64,000 nucleotides of DNA from Flavobacterium aquidurense (GTDB lineage: Bacteria > Bacteroidota > Bacteroidia > Flavobacteriales > Flavobacteriaceae): the NCBI GenBank assembly GCA_900107365.1, contig FNPS01000009.1, positions 186,001 through 250,000 on the forward strand, written 5' to 3'. Below are positions 54,865 to 62,693 of this stretch, one piece after another. The translations under genes and the position numbers were made by a program. The notes beneath the pieces were generated by a model, which had not been told where the DNA came from, did not search any database, and worked only from the letters and a program-made list of their open reading frames with translations. The first letter of the stretch is position 1, and every line of letters begins with the position of its first letter.

Positions 54865-54945
54865 TAACTTGTATATATGTCTGACTACGTCCGACTTATC
54901 TACCCCAAATTGGGTCGCTATGTCTGACAATTGTCAGTATTATTT
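54865..54945 (-). other. attI-like primary recombination site candidate
   Basis: In gene orientation the first cassette begins at CAAG|TTAGCTG (54865-54868 is the TAAC on the plus strand). The flank toward the recombinase is not part of any repeat. It contains CCCAA-A-TTGGG (54904-54914), CTGACAATTGTCAG (54924-54937) and two TCTGAC copies, suggesting recombinase-binding sites. The position between recombinase gene and cassette 1 is where attI sits in integrons. Confidence 0.55.
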
Positions 54946-54969
54946 CTTTTCAAAAATAGGATTTTTATT

Positions 54970-56014
54970 TCATAAATCATCAAACGGACTTTTTATTTGT
55001 TGAATACTTTTCGTACTAACATGGGTGTAAATTTCGGTAGTTTTACTACTTTGATGGCCTAATAATTCTTGAATATACCTTAAATCAGTTCCGCTTTCAA
55101 GTAAATGCGTAGCGAAGCTATGGCGCAACCAATGTAAACTTACAGGTTTTGTTATGGCAACTTTTTTGAGTGCTTGTTTTAATACACTTTGCAAACTTTT
55201 TTCTGAATAGGGCTCACCAGGATTTGCACCTTCAAACAAATAGGTTGTGGGTTTAAATAAGACATAGTATTCCCGAAGCATTTCTAAAATTTTAGGAGAT
55301 AAAGGTGTAATTCTGTCTTTTTTTCCTTTGGAGTTTTTTAAGCAATACAATATTTCTTTTAGAATCGATATGAACAGGTCTAAGCGCTAATAATTCACCA
55401 CAGCGCAAGCCACAACTGTATATCAGCGAAAGCATCATTTTGTGTTTGATGTTACTATGGGCATTCAAAATCAATTTGACTTCTTCTTTGCTCAAAACAT
55501 TAGGTAGGGTTTTGGCATTTTTGGGACGATGAATTTTATCCACTATCATCTTGGTTTCTCGAATGGTTTGAAAAAACAATTTAACAGCATTAACGATTTG
55601 GTTTTGATAAGAGGCCGAAAGATTATTTTTTAAGATATACTCGTTATTATATACAATCACATCTTCGTTGGTAATTTCGGCAACCGCTTTCTCCCGGTAG
55701 AAAACCAAAAAAGATTTCAGGGCTTCGCTGTAAGTCGTAACAGTGTTTTCGCTGTAACGTTTGGAACGCAGTATTTGTTTGAATTTTTCGATTTGCTCAA
55801 TGCCGTCTTCTGATGGTAATGAATAAGAGGGAGGTGCCAAATGAAATCGCTCTCTATTTTCAACCGTATCAGGAAGGTGCCCAACTCCCAAACTTTGACT
55901 CCAGCGAGAACCTGTTAGCTTTTTTATTCGAACTATTAATTCGGTGTTTTTCTCAAAATAAACTGCTATTCGCTTTTCTTTTTTATACGTGATAATTTTG
56001 GCTTCCCAATTCAT
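54970..56014 (-). pseudogene. Integron-like tyrosine recombinase (integrase), frameshifted
   Basis: Two overlapping frames (55292-56014 and 54970-55350) together encode a complete enzyme of about 348 aa. Residues 1-65 look like an N-terminal arm domain, about 70-165 the core-binding domain, the rest the catalytic domain: R204 in CGLRCGEL, then in the second frame H73-xx-R76 (SLHWLRHSFATHL), H99 (LLGHQ) and Y108 (IYTHV). The reading frame breaks in a run of six A (gene strand CTT-AAAAAA-CTC); five would restore LLKNSKGKKDRI. The patch-III insertion typical of IntI is missing. It lies 100 bp upstream of cassette 1 in the same direction. Sequencing error, recent mutation or slippage are all possible. 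Confidence 0.75.
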
Positions 56015-56269
56015 ACTTATGCAATTTAACTACTAAAATAATAAATTAAGATCAATCTCAAAATGAGTATAAAGACAAAAGAAGAGTAATAAAATAAGCT
56101 GAATTTTGGTAGATCGTGCAATTATCAATTCCCTTCAAAGTTTTATATTTTAATCATCGAAGAGTTTAATTTTTCTTCACACATATTATGGTAATCTTTC
56201 ACTATTAAAATTAGGTAATCAAACGGCTCTTTATTCTTCTTAATCTTATTTAATTTCGTCACAAAGTTC

Positions 56270-56367
56270 GGGAATCGCCTGCGGGCGCTAGCAAAAAATT
56301 CCCCCATAAATGCAGGAAAAAATTCCTGCTTTATTGCGTTGCTTTTTGCGCTTGCTGAGCGATTCCC
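56270..56367. repeat. Imperfect long hairpin upstream of the JAB gene
   Basis: GGGAATCGC at 56270-56278 pairs with GCGATTCCC at 56359-56367. Inside, GCAGGAA (56312-56318) pairs with TTCCTGC (56323-56329), and GCAAAAA with TTTTTGC. It is GC-richer than its surroundings. May be a regulatory or mobile REP-like structure. The stretch from 56015 to 56269 is AT-rich, with no gene seen. Confidence 0.5.
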
Positions 56368-56404
56368 AGCGAATATTCCATAATTAATATAAAATATAGA
56401 AACT

Positions 56405-56869
56405 ATGGAAACTTTAAATCAAAACTGGCAGACTGTATCTGAAATTGAACTGATCTACAAAACAAAAGTAAAAAACTCTGAAAGACCACAAATCAAATCT
56501 TCAAAAGATGCATATATACTAATGCTTTCAGCTTGGGATTATAATAAAATAGAATTCTTCGAGCAGTTCAAAGTATTGCTTTTGAATCACGCTCATAAAG
56601 CACTTGGTATTTACGAAATTTCTTCTGGAGGAATTGCAGGAACTGTTGTAGATCTTAGATTAATATTCTCGGCAGCTCTGAAGGCAAATGCCACATCTTT
56701 GATGATGATCCACAATCATCCTTCAGGAAACCTAACAGCCTCTGAAGCCGATAAACAGATAACTCGAAAAGTAAAAGAAGCAGGAAGGCTCCTTGATATC
56801 ACCTTACTGGATTCATTAATTATAACTTCCGAATCCTACTACTCCTTTGCTGATGAAGGCGCTTTATAA
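56405..56869 (+). CDS. JAB-domain protein (RadC-like)
   Basis: A 154-aa JAMM/RadC-type protein. The metal site reads H103-N-H105-P-S-G...D116, and ISSGGIAGTVVDLRLIF is the preceding strand. Short RadC-like proteins lacking the N-terminal helix-hairpin-helix domain are frequent in Bacteroidota mobile elements. The enzymatic substrate is unknown. It is divergent from the recombinase. Confidence 0.75.
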   Translation: METLNQNWQTVSEIELIYKTKVKNSERPQIKSSKDAYILMLSAWDYNKIEFFEQFKVLLLNHAHKALGIYEISSGGIAGTVVDLRLIFSAALKANATSLMMIHNHPSGNLTASEADKQITRKVKEAGRLLDITLLDSLIITSESYYSFADEGAL

Positions 56870-56988
56870 GCGCCTTTTTAACTAATTTTATATCCAAAAA
56901 AGTTAAAGATTATCCTATGTATATTTTTAAGATGCAAGTGCAATAATCATATAGTAATCTTCAATAAAATGGTTAGATAATTGAATGC

Positions 56989-57032
56989 TTCCCGCTACTA
57001 AGACAAAGCTTCAGAGAAATCTGGAGCTTTTT
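56989..57032 (+). repeat. Copy 1 of a tRNA 3' end plus terminator
   Basis: TTCCCGCTAC (56989-56998) followed by AAAGCTTCAGA...TCTGGAGCTTTTT, an intrinsic terminator. The same order recurs about 103 bp downstream. Confidence 0.5.
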
Positions 57033-57043
57033 GTTTTAATTTA

Positions 57044-57101
57044 CAGCTCGCCGGCTTATATCTGCCGCGGCGGACACAGGTTCGAGTACTGTTCCCGCTA
57101 C
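57044..57101 (+). pseudogene. tRNA-like remnant (3' portion)
   Basis: The sequence CAGCTCGCCGGC...ACAGG-TTCGAGT-ACTGT-TCCCGCTAC has a D-arm end, a distorted anticodon arm, a T arm with one G-A mismatch, and an acceptor 3' strand. The 5' half is missing. It resembles initiator-Met-like tRNA tails but is not functional. Probably an integration scar. Confidence 0.4.
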
Positions 57102-57107
57102 AACGAG

Positions 57108-57139
57108 AAAAGCTTCAGAGAAATCTAGAGTTTTTTTTT
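57108..57139 (+). terminator. Copy 2 of the tRNA-associated terminator
   Basis: AAAGCTTCAGAGAAATCT followed by AGAG and a long T run; similar to the terminator at 57004-57032. The gap from 56870 to 57238 contains only these duplicated elements. Confidence 0.55.
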
Positions 57140-57238
57140 GTTTTTGACTATTTCTTTATAATGCTCTTTGTTAACATCACTTTTCTTATCCTAAAATTAG
57201 GAATAGAACTATTTTAACTGATTTATTCATTTCTTAAA

Positions 57239-58429
57239 TTAAATTTTCAGACTATTAAATAAGTCAATAAGCTTATCGTCAGATGGTTTAGGTGCATAGG
57301 CATTGACAATATTACCGGCAGGATCTATGAGAATAAAAGTTGGGACAGAAAATACGCCATACGCTTTAAGAAATTGTGATTCCCATTCGTTTTCTGCTAA
57401 TAATTGAATCCCTCCTAATTGTTTTTCGGTTACAAATTTGCTCCATTTCTCTTGATCTTTTTGTGCATCTATTGAAATGCTTACAAATTCGATGTTCTTT
57501 CCTTTGTGTTGTTCTTCTATTTTTTGAAGAAACGGAATTTGTTCACGACAAGGTCCACACCATGTTGCCCAAAGATAGATGTATATATATTTCCCATTTA
57601 GACTCTCTAAGGTTGTTTTCCCTCCTTTTTGGTTTTCATAATCAAATTTAGGAGAAGGACTTCCAGGTTTTAAGGCATCGGCTACCAAAAATTGTGTAGT
57701 GAGTTTTTCTTTTATTTTTGGGTCGGTTACAATGGATGAAAATTCGTGGTATATTATTTCATAGTTTGAGTTTCTAATATTAACATCTGCGACTGAATAT
57801 TTAATTAAGTGATTTCTAATACTTGGACTTCTAAGAGCCTTGATTTCCGGTATAGCATTCTTTGCACTAATGAAATACTCGGTACTATCTATTTTAATAT
57901 TTTGGTAGAATTTAATTATTACCAATTCTTGATAATCAGTTGAAAACAAGAAATCAGAATTGTTGTCTAAATCAATTGTTTCATCAAATTTAGGATAAGT
58001 TTCAGAGACTTGGAATCCAGATACTTTTCCATAATACCAATGATCATTTTTATAAGAAAGCAAACGCTTTTGTTCTAGAAAATGAATGTTCCTGGCTTCT
58101 TTTTCTTTGAAATTTTTATCAGTAAATTTTGTTTTGTTGTAGAGAGCTAAAATGGAACTTAAAATGGTTGATAAAATGCTGATATAAAATATTGGGTTTA
58201 CAAATAATTCTTTTGTTTTTGGTTTTAGAACAAACCCATATATAAGAGAGATAAAGACATATATTGAACAATTTAAAATTATTAATTGTAATAGCTTATT
58301 ACCAAAATTAAGTTTACTACTTAACCAATAAAAAAAGAATATCATAAATACAAAATAATAAATAAATCTCATAACCCCTAGAAACAAAGCTCCTTCACTC
58401 AAACTCCTAATTCCGTAAAAATCTTTCAT
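57239..58429 (-). CDS. Membrane-anchored TlpA-like thioredoxin
   Basis: A 396-aa protein. Three hydrophobic helices lie in the first 90 residues (FIYYFVFMIFFFYWL, LLQLIILNCSIYVFISLIYGFV, IFYISILSTILSSILALY). A long periplasmic part follows, then a TlpA/AhpC-TSA domain with WATWCGPC (C291, C294), SISIDAQKD and VPTFILIDPAGNIV. It would reduce periplasmic disulfides using the membrane. No cytochrome or maturation genes are near, so the target is unknown. Confidence 0.75.
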   Translation of the reverse strand: MKDFYGIRSLSEGALFLGVMRFIYYFVFMIFFFYWLSSKLNFGNKLLQLIILNCSIYVFISLIYGFVLKPKTKELFVNPIFYISILSTILSSILALYNKTKFTDKNFKEKEARNIHFLEQKRLLSYKNDHWYYGKVSGFQVSETYPKFDETIDLDNNSDFLFSTDYQELVIIKFYQNIKIDSTEYFISAKNAIPEIKALRSPSIRNHLIKYSVADVNIRNSNYEIIYHEFSSIVTDPKIKEKLTTQFLVADALKPGSPSPKFDYENQKGGKTTLESLNGKYIYIYLWATWCGPCREQIPFLQKIEEQHKGKNIEFVSISIDAQKDQEKWSKFVTEKQLGGIQLLAENEWESQFLKAYGVFSVPTFILIDPAGNIVNAYAPKPSDDKLIDLFNSLKI

Positions 58430-58645
58430 TATAAATTGTTGAAAAGCACCGTATGAAGATGATATAAGAATACTTAAAATAGTATTAGTAATATAATTAG
58501 CAAATAAGTAATCTTTAAAAAGTTTTTCATAGTAAATTTATTTATATAATTGATCTACACTTTTTGACCTATAAACAATTCTATGATCATAATTTAAAAA
58601 GTCCAACGGATTTTGTCCATTATTTAGGATTAAAATTCTAAGACA

Positions 58646-59728
58646 TTACTTCTTCAAAAGCAGAGCATCTTTAATTCCTTCAAAAGTAATTTTGATTGGT
58701 TTAATCGTTCCATCTTCATTAAAATACATTTTATCTATACAAACCTCACGATGATTCCCATTATCAGTGCTTAACGGTCTTCTATGATACACAATATACC
58801 ATTTATCTGTATTTGGAACATGTATTACAGAATTATGTCCTGCTCCTCTTGCAACTTTAACATCTTGCTGTAAAATTTTATCAATGCGTTTAAATGGTCC
58901 AATGGGAGAATCAGCGATAGCGTAGGAAACACTGTAATCCGGACCAGTCCAGTCTCCTTCTGACCACATCATATAATATTTGCTATTTCGTTTAAAAACA
59001 TATGCTCCTTCAGCATAATTTTGAGGTGTAATTTCTTTGAATGTTTCTCCATCATCAAATTTTTCAAGATGAAGAAAATCAGCACTCAATTTTACGATAT
59101 TACAGTGTCCCCAACCTCCATAATACAAATAATTTTGCCCATTGTCATCTTTAAAAACAAATTGGTCAATTGGTTGCGCTCCGTTATGAAAACTGTCGAT
59201 CAACGGCTTTCCAATAGCATCTTTAAATGGTCCTTGCGGTTGGTTTGAAACTGCTACACCAATTCCACCAATCTGACTGTTAGACTGTATATCATTAGCA
59301 CTAAAAAACAAATAATATTTATTGTTAGAATGGATTATAGACGGCGCCCAAACAGAATATGCAGCCCAGGAAACATTTTCTATGTCTAAGATATGCGAAT
59401 GTTTCTTCCAAGTGACTAAATCTTTGGAAGAAAAAGCATTTAAAAACGTCTGTTTTAAGTATTGCTTATTAATTGTGTTTTTCTGAATTTGTATTTGTTT
59501 TTCTGAAATCTTTTGTGACACATCCGGAACTCCATAATCATCAGAATAAGTGGGATAAATCCAGTATTCATTTTCAAAAATTATCGCCTCGGGATCAGCA
59601 TACCATCCTTCAAAAACAGGATTATTATTTTGCATCTTTTGAGTGGTTTTATTTCCAATGTTTTGGGATTTGCAAGAGAATTGCAATCCTATGACTATCG
59701 AAAACAGTAATAAGTTATTCTTTTTCAT
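58646..59728 (-). CDS. Glycoside hydrolase family 43 lipoprotein
   Basis: A 360-aa lipoprotein (LQFSC, C19) with a five-bladed propeller pattern. WYADPEAII holds the probable catalytic base D45, WAPSIIHSNNKYYLFFSAND the pKa modulator strand, and EGAYVFKRNSKYYMMW the general acid E. GH43 enzymes release arabinose or xylose from xylan. It is downstream of the LacI regulator and xylA, fitting a xylan/xylose locus. Activity (arabinofuranosidase or xylosidase) cannot be told apart here. Confidence 0.8.
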   Translation of the reverse strand: MKKNNLLLFSIVIGLQFSCKSQNIGNKTTQKMQNNNPVFEGWYADPEAIIFENEYWIYPTYSDDYGVPDVSQKISEKQIQIQKNTINKQYLKQTFLNAFSSKDLVTWKKHSHILDIENVSWAAYSVWAPSIIHSNNKYYLFFSANDIQSNSQIGGIGVAVSNQPQGPFKDAIGKPLIDSFHNGAQPIDQFVFKDDNGQNYLYYGGWGHCNIVKLSADFLHLEKFDDGETFKEITPQNYAEGAYVFKRNSKYYMMWSEGDWTGPDYSVSYAIADSPIGPFKRIDKILQQDVKVARGAGHNSVIHVPNTDKWYIVYHRRPLSTDNGNHREVCIDKMYFNEDGTIKPIKITFEGIKDALLLKK

Positions 59729-59848
59729 TTTCTATTTTACGTTAAACTTCAAATAATACAAGAAGCTTTTTTATTAGTTAATTTGCTGTTTTTCCACTTC
59801 ACTTTCTAAGAAACTGTAGACTATATAATCATTGCTAAATTTTTATCT

Positions 59849-60907
59849 TCAAACCGCTTCCGAAATAGTTTTTGCATTACACTTTTTTGATAGTGAAGAT
59901 TCCCGAATAATTAACTTAGTCTTAAACACAATATTTTCAGACATTTCGCTTTCTTCATTCTGATTCAGTAATCGTAACATTGAGTCAATTAATTTGGCTC
60001 CAATTGCTTCTACTGGCTGAGAAATTGCTGTAATAGACGGATTGTAAATTTCAAAAATTTCATTATCATCAAAATTTACAATTCCCAACTCGTGAAATAA
60101 ATTGGGATTAGTCTCTTTAAAAACTTCAAATCCGGCTTTTGCTAAATAATTTGTCGCAAAAAAGACCGCATCTAGGTCCATTATAGTATCTATAAATTCT
60201 TTTATCTTCTCTTTTGTATTCATTTTTCCTATTTCTTCAAATGGTATTTTAAGTACATGTGCTTTTAGTTTTTTCAAATTAATCGCATCTTCATACCCCT
60301 GCAAACGATTTTGCATCTGATTTTGTTCAGAATCAGTCGTTATAAAAGCTATGTTTTTATAATTATTGATAATTAAATGATTAGTTGCATCAAAAGAGGA
60401 TTGTTGATTATCTATAACAACACTATTACATTTGAGATCGGAGAAATAACGATCAAGCAGTATAACGGGATATTTTTCTTTAATTAAATCTTCGATTACA
60501 TTTTTTATTCCCGGTGAAGGAACAATAATAAAACCGTCTACATTTCTATTTTTAAACAGTTCAATTAACTCCGTTGATTTTTCATCCTTATTTTCAGTAC
60601 TGCAGAAAACAAGCTTGTATCCATTCTCATACGCAGCATATTCAATGATTTTAGCCAGTTTTGCAAAAAACCCATTAGAAATATCCTCCACCATAAAAAC
60701 TAATATCTTTGATTTTCCGGTTCGTAAACTTTGGGCAATTTGGTTGGGTTTGTAACCAATTTTCAATGCATGCTCTAAGATTTCTTTAGTAAGCTTTTTT
60801 GATATGTGTTTTTCTTCTGATTTTCCATTTAAAACAAAAGAAACTGTTGTTATTGAGGTTTTTAAATCCTGAGCAATATCCTTTATTGAAACATTTTTCT
60901 TCATCAT
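59849..60907 (-). CDS. LacI-family transcriptional regulator
   Basis: A 352-aa regulator. HTH at residues 5-30 (VSIKDIAQDLKTSITTVSFVLNG), hinge helix near 50-60 (IGYKPNQIAQSLRTG), and a periplasmic-binding-like effector domain (ILVFMVEDISNGFFAKLAKIIEYAAYENGYKL, VDGFIIVP). Located 25 bp after xylA and upstream of the GH43 gene. It probably controls the xylose/xylan genes with xylose or a xylo-oligosaccharide as ligand; operators are not identified. Confidence 0.8.
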   Translation of the reverse strand: MMKKNVSIKDIAQDLKTSITTVSFVLNGKSEEKHISKKLTKEILEHALKIGYKPNQIAQSLRTGKSKILVFMVEDISNGFFAKLAKIIEYAAYENGYKLVFCSTENKDEKSTELIELFKNRNVDGFIIVPSPGIKNVIEDLIKEKYPVILLDRYFSDLKCNSVVIDNQQSSFDATNHLIINNYKNIAFITTDSEQNQMQNRLQGYEDAINLKKLKAHVLKIPFEEIGKMNTKEKIKEFIDTIMDLDAVFFATNYLAKAGFEVFKETNPNLFHELGIVNFDDNEIFEIYNPSITAISQPVEAIGAKLIDSMLRLLNQNEESEMSENIVFKTKLIIRESSLSKKCNAKTISEAV

Positions 60908-60931
60908 TACTTTAGGATTACATTAAACTAA

Positions 60932-62257
60932 TTAAATATACTGATTGATAATATTTTCAAACAATTCCTGTTTGCCGCTTTGCAAAGTCAATTCTCCGTT
61001 TTCATGAGCGATATTGTAAAGGTCTTTCAGGTTTAATTTTCCGTCTGCGAAATCTTTTCCTTTTCCGGAATCAAAAGAACTATATCTTTCTGCTCTTAAT
61101 TTTTCGTATGGTGATGAAGTAATAATTTTGTCTGCGGTCAATAAAGCTCTTGCAAAAGTATCTGCGCCACCAATGTGTGCTAAGAAAACATCTTCCATAT
61201 CTGTCGAATTTCTTCTGATTTTAGCATCAAAATTAACGCCTCCGCCTTGCAGTCCGCCGGCTTTTAAGAATACCAACATCGCTTCTGTAGTTTCCTGAAT
61301 GTTGTTTGGAAATTGATCTGTATCCCAACCGTTTTGGTAATCTCCTCTGTTGGCATCAATGCTTCCTAACATTCCGGCTTTTGCAGCCACTTCCAATTCA
61401 TGTTGAAAAGTGTGGTGCGCCAATGTCGCATGATTTACTTCGATATTAATCTTGAAATCTTTGTCTAAACCATATTCACGCAAAAATCCGATTGCTGTTG
61501 CAGAATCAAAATCGTATTGGTGTTTAGACGGTTCCATAGGTTTTGGTTCAATGAAGAAAGTTCCTTTAAAACCTTGTGCTCTTGCATAATCTCTTGACAT
61601 AGTAAGGAATTGTGCCATGTGATCTAATTCTCTTCCCATATAGGTATTCAGAAGCGACATATATCCTTCTCGTCCGCCCCAGAAAACATAATTTTCTCCG
61701 TCTAAAGCTATTGTTGCATCAAGTGCTAATTTTACTTGTCCGCCCGCTCTTGCCACGACATTAAAATCAGGATTTGTAGCCGCTCCATTCATAAATCTTG
61801 GATTTGAAAAACAGTTTGAAGTTCCCCAAAGCAACTTAATTCCGGATTCTGCTTTTTTCTGTTTTAAATATTCTGTAATCGCTGAAAGACGTTTTTCTGA
61901 TTCTGCGAAAGTTGGTCCTTCGGCAATTAAATCGTAATCGTGAAAACAGAAATAATCGAATCCCATTTTGCTGATAAATTCAAAAGCAGCATCGGCTTTG
62001 TCTTTTGCCGCCTGAATTGGATCTGAAGACTGATCCCACGCAAAATTTTGGGTTCCCGGTCCAAACGGATCACTTCCTTGTCCGCAGAATGTATGCCCGT
62101 ACGCAATGGCAAATCTAAAGTGTTCGCGCATGGTTTTTCCAGCCACAATTTGCTCTGGATTGTAATATTTAAATGCCAACGGATTGTCGGATGCTGCACC
62201 TTCAAATTTAATTTGACCAATACCTTTGCAGAATTCTTTATTTCCTAAAACTATCAT
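60932..62257 (-). CDS. xylA: Xylose isomerase
   Basis: A 441-aa type II xylose isomerase, the usual length. Active-site region FDYFCFHDYDL (H-D), sugar and metal ligands in YVFWGGREGYMSLLNT, IEPKPMEPSKHQYDFD (E and K) and EVNHATLAHHTFQHEL and GSIDANRGDYQNGWDTDQFP (D). It converts D-xylose to D-xylulose in the cytoplasm. The normal partner xylulokinase survives only as a fragment next to it, so xylulose phosphorylation must come from another gene if the pathway is active. Confidence 0.95.
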   Translation of the reverse strand: MIVLGNKEFCKGIGQIKFEGAASDNPLAFKYYNPEQIVAGKTMREHFRFAIAYGHTFCGQGSDPFGPGTQNFAWDQSSDPIQAAKDKADAAFEFISKMGFDYFCFHDYDLIAEGPTFAESEKRLSAITEYLKQKKAESGIKLLWGTSNCFSNPRFMNGAATNPDFNVVARAGGQVKLALDATIALDGENYVFWGGREGYMSLLNTYMGRELDHMAQFLTMSRDYARAQGFKGTFFIEPKPMEPSKHQYDFDSATAIGFLREYGLDKDFKINIEVNHATLAHHTFQHELEVAAKAGMLGSIDANRGDYQNGWDTDQFPNNIQETTEAMLVFLKAGGLQGGGVNFDAKIRRNSTDMEDVFLAHIGGADTFARALLTADKIITSSPYEKLRAERYSSFDSGKGKDFADGKLNLKDLYNIAHENGELTLQSGKQELFENIINQYI

Positions 62258-62264
62258 TTCTATT

Positions 62265-62534
62265 TTATTTTTTATTTAATATTGTAGCTAATTCTTTTTT
62301 CCATTTTTGATAGGCTGTCTGATATGGTTCTTTGTTTTGTAAAGGCAAAAAGGTCATAACATGATCATTTTTTGAAATATCAGAACCGAATTTTTCAAAT
62401 CGCCAGATACTAATCCGACTGCTCTTGCGGCGCCCACTGCACCTGTTTCATTCAAAACAATTACTTTTTTTCCTGTTTCTGCCTCAACCAAAGCAACTTT
62501 GTCTGAAGAACTCCCAATATCATATCCTATACAT
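62265..62534 (-). pseudogene. xylB: Xylulokinase remnant with large internal deletion
   Basis: The minus strand reads CIGYDIGSSSDKVALVEAETGKK (N-terminal phosphate-binding loop of FGGY kinases) and then directly VIVLNETGAVGAARAVGL (the C-terminal G-A-A-x-A-A-G motif). It then frameshifts into KKFGSDISKNDHVMTFLPLQNKEPYQTAYQKWKKELATILN and a stop. About 1.3 kb of middle is gone compared with a normal xylB of about 1.5 kb, and there is no start codon in frame. Non-functional. It explains most of the gap between xylA and the next gene. Confidence 0.7.
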
Positions 62535-62638
62535 CTTCTATTCTAATTCTTTTTTATTGAATATTTCTTTATCAATATTTTACGTCATTAAATATTTAAA
62601 ACTTGCTGTAATTATTTCTCATTTTACCTTATAAATGA

Positions 62639-62664
62639 AAGAGTTTGCTATTAAACAAACTCTT
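62639..62664 (-). terminator. Probable terminator of the T9SS gene
   Basis: AAGAGTTTG (62639-62647) and CAAACTCTT (62656-62664) form a 9-bp stem with an 8-nt loop just after the lectin gene, followed on the minus strand by a T-rich tract. Confidence 0.6.
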
Positions 62665-62693
62665 AATCATTTAATAAGAATTAAAAATCAACC

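Noticed and set aside
55320..55350. Programmed -1 frameshift in the recombinase
   Set aside because: The A6 run is followed by C, but the frame alignment requires a +1 (or -2) shift; the classical A-AAA-AAC arrangement is not in frame. An error or mutation is more likely.
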